DNA of 64,000 nt from Microbispora sp. H13382. Lineage in GTDB: Bacteria; Actinomycetota; Actinomycetes; Streptosporangiales; Streptosporangiaceae. Every line of letters starts with the position of its first letter. The first letter of the stretch is position 1. The position numbers and the translations under genes were made by a program. The notes under the pieces were generated by a model. It was not told where the DNA came from. It did no database searches and worked only from the letters and a program-made list of their open reading frames with translations. Positions 58,950 to 64,000 of this stretch are shown here, one piece after another. The stretch spans positions 1 through 64,000 of the forward strand of contig NZ_JABBXA010000004.1 in NCBI RefSeq assembly GCF_014161445.1, in the 5' to 3' direction.

Positions 58950-59957
58950 TCAGGAGCCGTTTGATTCGATCAGATCCTTCGCATTGTCGACCCAGTCCTC
59001 GAAAACGGGTCCAGCCTCGGCTAGCTTTGTCCTGTTCTGCTCGACCAAGGACTGTTCATAAGCAGCTCGTATGCTTTTGTAAACGCCAACCAAGTTGACT
59101 TCCGCTTGGCATGTAGCATCGGCGAACGCCGTCTTCCGCTCTTCTTCGCTGGCGGGTTCCGACGCTTCTCGAGAGGCCCATCTCGGGTCGTTGCGCAACA
59201 GCACCGGATCCGGGTACGGAAGATCATGGCGTGCCATGCACGCGGACCAGGCGGCGAAGGCCTCCCGGACCCTGCTGTCACGCAATGCCGACAGTCGAGA
59301 ATCTACCGCCAGCGACCGCGGGTCGACCGGGAGGCGGGCTTCGCGGCCGTGGATCCGTGAGCTCGCATCTTCGACGCAGCCACCCGCCGGGATGGCTTTA
59401 CCTGTGGCCGTCTGCCGGGCCCCGCCCTCGAAGGCATTGCGTTCCTCCTTCGTGGGCTCATGCCGCCTTCGACCAACCTCACGAAGGGCGTTTACGCTCG
59501 CCCCTCCGACTGCCGGCCGCGGGTATCCGGACTTGGCCACGAGACCCGGATCGAGGTATTCCACGTAGTCGTACTCGGTGTAGTCAGCGGGGTTCCAGGT
59601 GCGGATGGTGTCTGCCGTCCACTTGGTGAAACCGAGCCTGCGCATACATGCGGCGGCCGCGATGTCGCGGGCTTCGTCAACGAGCTTGATGTCGTTCATG
59701 GCTGTCATGTAACGGTCGAGCGGCATCGGTACCGGTCTGGCGTCTTTGACACGCGGAATGGCTCCAACCGACGGTTCGGCAGTCGGGGTGGCCATGGGCG
59801 GGCCGCTGGTCGGCGGCAGTTCGGATAAAGCCGGCGACTGGGACGTGACCGATTGAGGATCGTCCCCGGCCACTGTAGCCACTGAAACGCCGCACCCTGA
59901 GACCGATCCGACGAGCGCAAGCACCGAAAGCACGAGCACACGGGGGTTGTATGGCAT
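58950..59957 (-). CDS. Lipoprotein of unknown function in a lower-GC island
   Basis: A 335-residue predicted lipoprotein. The N-terminus has a basic residue, a hydrophobic core and the lipobox VSGC (Cys near residue 22), then a Ser/Thr/Pro-rich spacer. The mature domain includes VKDARPVPMPLDRYMTAMND, EARDIAAAACMRRLGF, WNPADYTEYDYVEYLDPGLV and AWSACMARHDLPYP, with Cys pairs that may be oxidised outside. I know of no named domain. The codon use is less GC3-biased than in the flanking genes. A GGAAGG stands about 10 bases before the ATG. The neighbour on the same strand is a small Trp/Tyr-rich protein 22 bases away from its start. Confidence 0.75.
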   Translation of the reverse strand: MPYNPRVLVLSVLALVGSVSGCGVSVATVAGDDPQSVTSQSPALSELPPTSGPPMATPTAEPSVGAIPRVKDARPVPMPLDRYMTAMNDIKLVDEARDIAAAACMRRLGFTKWTADTIRTWNPADYTEYDYVEYLDPGLVAKSGYPRPAVGGASVNALREVGRRRHEPTKEERNAFEGGARQTATGKAIPAGGCVEDASSRIHGREARLPVDPRSLAVDSRLSALRDSRVREAFAAWSACMARHDLPYPDPVLLRNDPRWASREASEPASEEERKTAFADATCQAEVNLVGVYKSIRAAYEQSLVEQNRTKLAEAGPVFEDWVDNAKDLIESNGS

Positions 59958-59979
59958 TGCAAGTCACCTTCCCGAAGAC

Positions 59980-60294
59980 CTAGGCGCCGTTCCGCTTCCA
60001 CCAGCACCTCGCTCGGGGGAAGCCCATATCGTATTCGCAGTGGTCGGAATAATCGAGCCATGCGCTATCACCGTTCGATGATGATGTCAGATGGTCCCAA
60101 TAGACGTTGCGATTACAGCCCGCCTTGTTGATCCACTGGTCGAAGTAGCGGCCGTAGGAGTTGGACCAGGCGCTCGCGATCCTCCAGTGCTGCCACGACT
60201 GCCCCGTCCAGTAATACTGGTAGACGCTGCAGTCGGCCGCGCCAGAGCCTGCCGGGTCGTACCGATCCAAGAATTTCCCGCTGTTGTAGTTCAC
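59980..60294 (-). CDS. Small Trp/Tyr/Cys-rich protein, possible lectin-like fragment
   Basis: A 104-residue product from GTG 60294 with four cysteines and many aromatic residues. The opening NYNSGKFLDRYDPAGSG, with YQYYWTGQSWQHWRI, resembles a single ricin-B (QxW) lectin repeat; the rest (CNRNVYWDHLTSSSNGDSAW) is not recognisable. There is no signal peptide from this start, and a TAA in frame lies just upstream. It could therefore be the 3' piece of a secreted protein whose N-terminus was lost. AAAGG lies 3 bases before the GTG. It is directly upstream of the lipoprotein gene on the same strand and shares its low GC3. Confidence 0.5.
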   Translation of the reverse strand: MNYNSGKFLDRYDPAGSGAADCSVYQYYWTGQSWQHWRIASAWSNSYGRYFDQWINKAGCNRNVYWDHLTSSSNGDSAWLDYSDHCEYDMGFPRARCWWKRNGA

Positions 60295-60534
60295 CAGCCT
60301 TTAGTATCCATCTGATTATTTGTAGTCGCTCCACCACTGATTCAACGAGTTGGGATGTCCGGCCAGGTAATCACCCGGGCGTCGTCGCTATCAGCTTGGA
60401 ACGGCTCTTCTTGGGGCCCGGACCCGTCCGGCCTGGTCGGAGAACGGGCCGGCGTGACGGGGCCGTCCCTGATATCGGCGTTTCCCTCGTACGCTGGCGA
60501 GTGCCAGACATCTGGCGGATGTAGGGCGGGGTGG

Positions 60535-60885
60535 ATGAGCATGCGGAATATGGCTGGAGCCGGTGGGATCTCCAGAGTTCGAGCGCTGACCATTGGGCTT
60601 GTAATCGTCGGTGCTCTGGCCTCGAGTGCTTGTCAACCTCGCGCCGAAGCGATGTTCCACATCATCAACTACAGCCAGGAAACCGTGACGGTGGGGTGGA
60701 AATCGACCGGCGGGTCTTTCCTGACCCTGAATCCAGGGCAAGGACGTCCCTACGGCTTCGCGGACAGTGCTTGCACCGATCCGGAGCCGGACGCGATCCT
60801 GATCGCGACGAGCGAGACCGGAAAGACCTATACCTACGGGCCACGGATATGCAAGGGAACGTCCTGGCTGATAGGTAGCCAGTGA
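60535..60885 (+). CDS. Small exported or lipoprotein-like protein of unknown function
   Basis: A 116-residue product. A basic N-terminus and hydrophobic stretch (ALTIGLVIVGALASSAC) suggest export; the Cys context is a weak lipobox. The mature part (AMFHIINYSQETVTVGWKST, then GQGRPYGFADSACTDPE and TYGPRICKG) is beta-like, with a possible disulfide. No family is recognised. Starts at ATG 60535 or 60541 are both possible, with only a weak ribosome-binding site. It is in the low-GC3 island and diverges from the small Trp-rich gene. The 240-bp gap between them and the 271-bp gap after it show no other gene. Confidence 0.6.
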   Translation: MSMRNMAGAGGISRVRALTIGLVIVGALASSACQPRAEAMFHIINYSQETVTVGWKSTGGSFLTLNPGQGRPYGFADSACTDPEPDAILIATSETGKTYTYGPRICKGTSWLIGSQ

Positions 60886-61110
60886 GCGTGGCGCTCGTTG
60901 CCGCGGGTCACGCCTCGACACGGCCGGCGACCGCTGACGACCGCTCAGCTTGGACAACGTGTCCGTGTCTGGGGAGCCGGCCGCCTGGGCCCGCCTCGCT
61001 GGAACGCCGACTCGCTCGCCCAGTCAACGTGCAGCGTGGAGCCGAGGCTGGACGGGCCGGCGATCGCCGCCCGCTACCGTCGCGCGGCATAGCACTCGGC
61101 GGGGCTCGTG

Positions 61111-61138
61111 CCGCCTCCGGCGGCCCTGCCGGAGGCGG
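61111..61138. terminator. 11-bp hairpin after the RidA-family gene
   Basis: CCGCCTCCGGC pairs with GCCGGAGGCGG around GGCCCT, 18 bases past the stop codon of the leftward RidA gene. Confidence 0.75.
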
Positions 61139-61156
61139 CGAGGTCACATCACGCGA

Positions 61157-61558
61157 TCACGCCACGGCGGTCGCCTCAAGCTCGACCATCAGGTCGGGGA
61201 TCGCCAGCCGGGTCACCCCGAGCATCGTGGTGGACGGTGCCACCCCGGCGGCGCCCAACCGCGACGCCAGCACGCCGTAGTGCTCGAAGAGCCGATCGGC
61301 GTCGGTGGTGTAGACGTTGAGCCGGACGAGGTTCGCGAGGGACATGCCGGCCTCGCCGAGCACGGCCTCCAGGTTGTCGAGGCTCAGCGCCAGCTGCGCC
61401 GCCATGTCCCCGGTGTGCCGGGGTGTGCCGTCGCCGCCCATCGCGGTCTGCCCGGCGCAGTAGAGGGTCCGGGTGTGCCCGGAGACGATCTCACCCTGGT
61501 TGTATCCCAGCGTCGTCGACCACGCCCACGGGTTGACCGCCGTTCGCTCCATTGCCAC
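61157..61558 (-). CDS. RidA/YjgF-YER057c-UK114 family protein
   Basis: A 133-residue trimeric-type Rid protein. Classical RidA hydrolyses reactive enamine/imine intermediates of amino-acid metabolism. The family strand ALSLDNLEAVLGEAGMSLANLVRLNVYTTD and the C-terminal MLGVTRLAIPDLMVELEATA are present. The Arg of VTRL is at the position of the carboxylate-binding Arg of RidA. The GTG at 61558 has GGAG 5-6 bases upstream. The gene is divergent from a WYL-domain regulator, with an inverted repeat in between, so it is probably that regulator's target. Confidence 0.9.
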   Translation of the reverse strand: MAMERTAVNPWAWSTTLGYNQGEIVSGHTRTLYCAGQTAMGGDGTPRHTGDMAAQLALSLDNLEAVLGEAGMSLANLVRLNVYTTDADRLFEHYGVLASRLGAAGVAPSTTMLGVTRLAIPDLMVELEATAVA

Positions 61559-61635
61559 ATCAGCTCCAATCGATTCGTCGACGTCACGTACGTCGATCGG
61601 CTCGGTAGCCGCGTCGATGAGCCTTCCAACAATTC

Positions 61636-61674
61636 ACGACATCCTGTGTCGTATATTTCGGTACGTTTTTCGTT
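61636..61674. promoter_or_regulatory. Operator ACGACA-N5-TGTCGT and leaderless -10 TACGTT
   Basis: The perfect six-base inverted repeat at 61636-61652 lies in the 116-bp divergent gap. TACGTT (61662-61667) is 7 nt from the GTG of the WYL regulator. The operator is 10 bp upstream of that box and about 80 bp upstream of the RidA start. Confidence 0.6.
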
Positions 61675-62649
61675 GTGCGCGCCGACCGGTTGGTCTCGCT
61701 GGTACTGCTGCTGCGGCGGCACGGCCGGCTGTCCGCGGCCGCGCTGGCCCGCGAACTGGAGGTGTCCACCCGCACCGTGCTGCGCGACATCGAGGCGCTG
61801 TCCGCGGCCGGCGTCCCGGTCTACGCCGAACGCGGGCGGCACGGCGGTTTCGCGCTGTTGCCCGGTTTCCGCACCGAGCTCACCGGACTGAACCACGACG
61901 AGGCCCTTGCCCTGCTGGTCGCCGGATCACGGCGCGGCGCGCAGGCGTTCGGCCTCGGCTCGGCGCTCGCCTCGGCGATGCTCAAGGTGGTCGACGCGCT
62001 GCCCGAAAGCTATCGGGACACCGCGGCCGGTGCGGCCGAGCGATTGCTCGTCGACCCGGAGACCGATCTCCTCTCGCGCCGGCTGGTCGCCGAGGAGGTG
62101 CCTGACGCCGTCGCGACCGAGGTCCTGCGCGCGGTGTTCGCCGGACACAGGCTGCGCATCCACTACGCGGCCTCGGACCAGACGCCGAAATGGCGCACGG
62201 TGGACCCGATCGGCCTGGTCACCGTACGCGATCGGGGCTACCTGCTGGCCACGAGGTCCGGCGCGGACCGCACCTACCGGCTGTCCCGCATCTTGGCCGC
62301 CGAGGAACTCGCCGAACCCGCGCAGCGACCGGAGCGGGTCGATCTCGACCGGGCCTGGCAGGAACGCAGCACGCGGTTCCGGACCGGCGGCGACCAGGTC
62401 ACCGTGCTGGTACGGCTGGACCCGGCACGTCGGGAGGATCTGGTGAGCACCGCGCTGGCCGTCCGCGCCGAAGAAGCCGACTCGGACGGCCGGCTGCGGC
62501 TGGAGGTGGACTTCCAGGATCCGAGACACGCCGAATGGGCGCTGTGGCAGCTCGCCACGGACGCGGAAGCCCTGGCGCCGCAGTGGTTGCGCGACTCTCT
62601 GCACGCCCGCGCCGCCGCGATCGCCACCCGCTACGGACCGTCATCCTGA
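61675..62649 (+). CDS. WYL-domain transcriptional regulator (YafY-like)
   Basis: A 324-residue regulator with an N-terminal HTH_11-type winged helix (RADRLVSLVLLLRRHGRLSA and ALARELEVSTRTVLRDIEAL). The central WYL domain reads HRLRIHYAASDQTPKWRTVDPIGLV and RGYLLATRSGADRTYRLSRI, and a WCX C-terminal extension follows. WYL domains bind nucleic acid or small ligands. It is divergent from the RidA gene and likely controls it and itself. The GTG start is set by TACGTT 7 nt upstream and no ribosome-binding site. Confidence 0.93.
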   Translation: MRADRLVSLVLLLRRHGRLSAAALARELEVSTRTVLRDIEALSAAGVPVYAERGRHGGFALLPGFRTELTGLNHDEALALLVAGSRRGAQAFGLGSALASAMLKVVDALPESYRDTAAGAAERLLVDPETDLLSRRLVAEEVPDAVATEVLRAVFAGHRLRIHYAASDQTPKWRTVDPIGLVTVRDRGYLLATRSGADRTYRLSRILAAEELAEPAQRPERVDLDRAWQERSTRFRTGGDQVTVLVRLDPARREDLVSTALAVRAEEADSDGRLRLEVDFQDPRHAEWALWQLATDAEALAPQWLRDSLHARAAAIATRYGPSS

Positions 62650-62750
62650 GAGTCGCCGCGCCGGCCGTGCCCCTTCGAGGAGTCCGCGTTGCCGCACGAC
62701 GAAAACGACCACGATGTCCGAGCCGGCCGGGGCCCTTCGGAGTCGCCGGG

Positions 62751-63116
62751 TCAGCGGGCGGGTGGTGCGAACTCGGGCTGGTCGAGCACGCGCAGCCAGC
62801 TCCCGTCGGGCTGGCGCCGTACGACCTGGGCCCGGGCGCCCGCGCCGTCCTTCGGCGGGGTCGAGGTCAGCGCGAGGCCGTCGCTGACCAGGGTCGGGAG
62901 GGGCTCCTCGGGCTCGAAGCGGGGACGGTTCGCGAGGACCTTCTCCCACAGGCCGCGGATCGCCTCCCGGCCGACCGTAACGCTGCCCGGCGGGTAGGCC
63001 AGCACCGCGTTCTCCTCGTACAGTGCCGCCACGCCCGCGGCGTCCCCGGCGTTGGACCGCTCGACGAACAGGCGGGTGATGTCCTCCGGCCGCATGGCCT
63101 TCTCGTACTCCGGCAT
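62751..63116 (-). CDS. NTF2-like (SnoaL/SgcJ-type) protein
   Basis: A 121-residue cone-shaped alpha+beta barrel protein of the NTF2-like superfamily. The helix ITRLFVERSNAGDAAGVAALY and the strands ENAVLAYPPGSVTVG and WLRVLDQPEF are typical. Members range from enzymes such as polyketide cyclases to ligand-binding proteins; no catalytic residues can be fixed here. GGGAGGA sits 3-4 bases before the ATG and confirms the start. It diverges from a LysR gene whose operator-like sequence lies in the shared 93-bp gap, so it is a probable target of that regulator. Confidence 0.87.
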   Translation of the reverse strand: MPEYEKAMRPEDITRLFVERSNAGDAAGVAALYEENAVLAYPPGSVTVGREAIRGLWEKVLANRPRFEPEEPLPTLVSDGLALTSTPPKDGAGARAQVVRRQPDGSWLRVLDQPEFAPPAR

Positions 63117-63170
63117 GGTTCCTCCCGATCTCTCGTACGGTCTCCAGCCTGTCGAGTGGCCGATGAGAAG

Positions 63171-63201
63171 TCCAACAGATGGATCCGATCGAAACTAGAA
63201 T
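63171..63201 (+). promoter_or_regulatory. LysR T-N11-A box and -10 TAGAAT
   Basis: TCCAACAGATGGA (63171-63183) is a 13-bp T-N11-A motif with TCCA/TGGA dyad ends, typical of LysR sites. TAGAAT (63196-63201) is 8 nt from the LysR ATG. Confidence 0.5.
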
Positions 63202-63209
63202 CAGTGGTT

Positions 63210-64000
63210 ATGGAGCTGCGTCAGCTGGAGTACTTCGTCGCGGTCGCCGAGGAGCGCAACTTCACCCGTGCCGCCGAGCGGGTGCACATCAGCCAGTCCG
63301 GCGTGAGCGCGCAGATCCGGCAGCTCGAACGCGAACTCGGCGCCGAGCTGTTCGACCGGTCGGCGCGGAGCGTTACGCTCACCGTCGCGGGGAAGGCCGC
63401 GCTCGGCCACGCCCGCGCCGCGCTCGCCGCCGCCGGGGCGCTGGGACAGGCGGTGAGCGAGGTGACCGGCCTCATCCGGGGCCGGCTCACCGTCGGGATG
63501 GTCGTCGGCTGCACCGTCACGCCGCTGTTCGACGCCCTCGCCGCGTTCCACCGGGCCCATCCGGGGGTCGAGATCGCCCTGCTGGAGGACAACTCCGACC
63601 GGCTCGTCGACGGGGTGCGGTCCGGCGCCCTCGACCTGGCCCTCGCCGGGCTCGCCGCCGTCCCGGACGACCTGGAGACGTTGACGCTCGTCAGCGAGCG
63701 GCTCGTCGCCGCCGTCCCGCCGGACCATCCCCTCGCGAGCCGGGGCGTCGTCACCCTGCGCGATCTCGGCTCGCACCCGATCGTCTGCATGCCCGCCGGC
63801 ACCGGTCTGCGTGCGGTGTTCGACCGGGCCTGCGCGGCCCGGGACCTCCAGCCGGTGATCGCGCTGCAGGCCGGGGCGGCCGGCGCCGTCGCGGATCTCG
63901 CGGCCCGCGGGCTCGGCGTCGCCGTCCTCAGCGAGTCGATGGCGACGGCCCACCGCGACCGGCTCATCGCGCTCACCATCGCGGACGCCGAGTCACCGGC
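63210..64000 (+). CDS. LysR family transcriptional regulator, 3' truncated by the window
   Basis: The first 263 residues of a LysR-type regulator. The winged helix-turn-helix is MELRQLEYFVAVAEERNFTR followed by AAERVHISQSGVSAQIRQLE and RELGAELFDRSAR. The periplasmic-binding-protein-like co-inducer domain follows (LTVGMVVGCTVTPLFDALAAF, PIVCMPAGTGLRAVFD). The C-terminus runs beyond the window. The ATG at 63210 has no ribosome-binding site but a TAGAAT box 8 nt upstream. It diverges from the NTF2-like gene, the usual arrangement for a LysR regulator and its target. Confidence 0.93.
   Translation, partial: MELRQLEYFVAVAEERNFTRAAERVHISQSGVSAQIRQLERELGAELFDRSARSVTLTVAGKAALGHARAALAAAGALGQAVSEVTGLIRGRLTVGMVVGCTVTPLFDALAAFHRAHPGVEIALLEDNSDRLVDGVRSGALDLALAGLAAVPDDLETLTLVSERLVAAVPPDHPLASRGVVTLRDLGSHPIVCMPAGTGLRAVFDRACAARDLQPVIALQAGAAGAVADLAARGLGVAVLSESMATAHRDRLIALTIADAESP

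Noticed and set aside
60113..60337. 74-codon minus-strand frame overlapping the small Trp-rich gene
   Set aside because: It is in a different frame, with an Arg/Leu-rich product and no ribosome-binding site. The Trp/Cys-rich frame looks more protein-like.

Overview
This window comes from a high-GC, GC3-biased actinomycete chromosome. Short intergenic gaps, ATGA/GTGA gene overlaps, frequent GTG starts, LCP, PASTA-free Ser/Thr kinase and LAL-type regulator families, and many genes without a Shine-Dalgarno sequence all fit. A Streptosporangiales-type genome (Nonomuraea/Streptosporangium/Microbispora relatives) is my best guess, by inference only. About 50 protein genes can be supported. I see no rRNA, tRNA or CRISPR array.

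Layout. 1-6 kb: end of a sugar-ABC ATPase gene, then a polysaccharide-type group (GT4 glycosyltransferase, a degenerate WecA/MraY-like membrane protein, a UDP-sugar dehydrogenase homologue), an SDR and a carboxymuconolactone-decarboxylase-like protein. 6-10.8 kb: lipoprotein plus an unusual membrane-anchored FtsH-like AAA protease, then a secreted ThuA-domain protein behind a very large hairpin. 11-16.3 kb: LAL regulator and aldehyde dehydrogenase, DinB/DUF664 protein. 16.4-24 kb: a six-gene, translationally coupled MoxR/VWA cluster related to E. coli yehL-yehM-yehP-yehQ (SWIM-family protein that lacks its SWIM finger, a small overlapping ORF, DUF5691, MoxR ATPase, DUF5682, VWA). 24-30 kb: MFS transporter, catalytically degenerate enolase-superfamily protein, LCP protein, membrane alpha/beta-hydrolase. 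29.8-34.5 kb: sbcD, a small coupled ORF, sbcC. 34.8-46.8 kb: PAF-acetylhydrolase-like secreted esterase, iron alcohol dehydrogenase with divergent GntR regulator, PLP dehydratase, MerR regulator with a membrane protein, M50 peptidase, CorA, Ser/Thr kinase with a beta-propeller-like sensor, Ig-like secreted protein. 47-58 kb: fused alpha-beta 2-oxoacid dehydrogenase E1, secreted SGNH/FG-GAP hydrolase, and a TetR-controlled leucine/isovalerate catabolic operon (MCC beta, MCC alpha, HMG-CoA lyase, acyl-CoA dehydrogenase) closed by a T-tract terminator. 58-61 kb: a lower-GC, decayed accessory stretch with a frameshifted epimerase remnant, an IS630-type transposase fragment and three orphan small secreted or lipoprotein-like genes. 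61-64 kb: RidA protein, WYL regulator, NTF2-like protein and the start of a LysR regulator that runs off the window.

The best candidate for an under-described system is the MoxR/DUF5682/DUF5691/VWA cluster, where the partner protein has lost its zinc finger and a small ORF is coupled by 4-bp overlaps on both sides. The FtsH-like protease with a long insertion between Walker B and sensor 1 is second. A recurrent control theme is a TANNNT box 6-8 nt before the start codon, which suggests that many genes here are transcribed as leaderless mRNAs.
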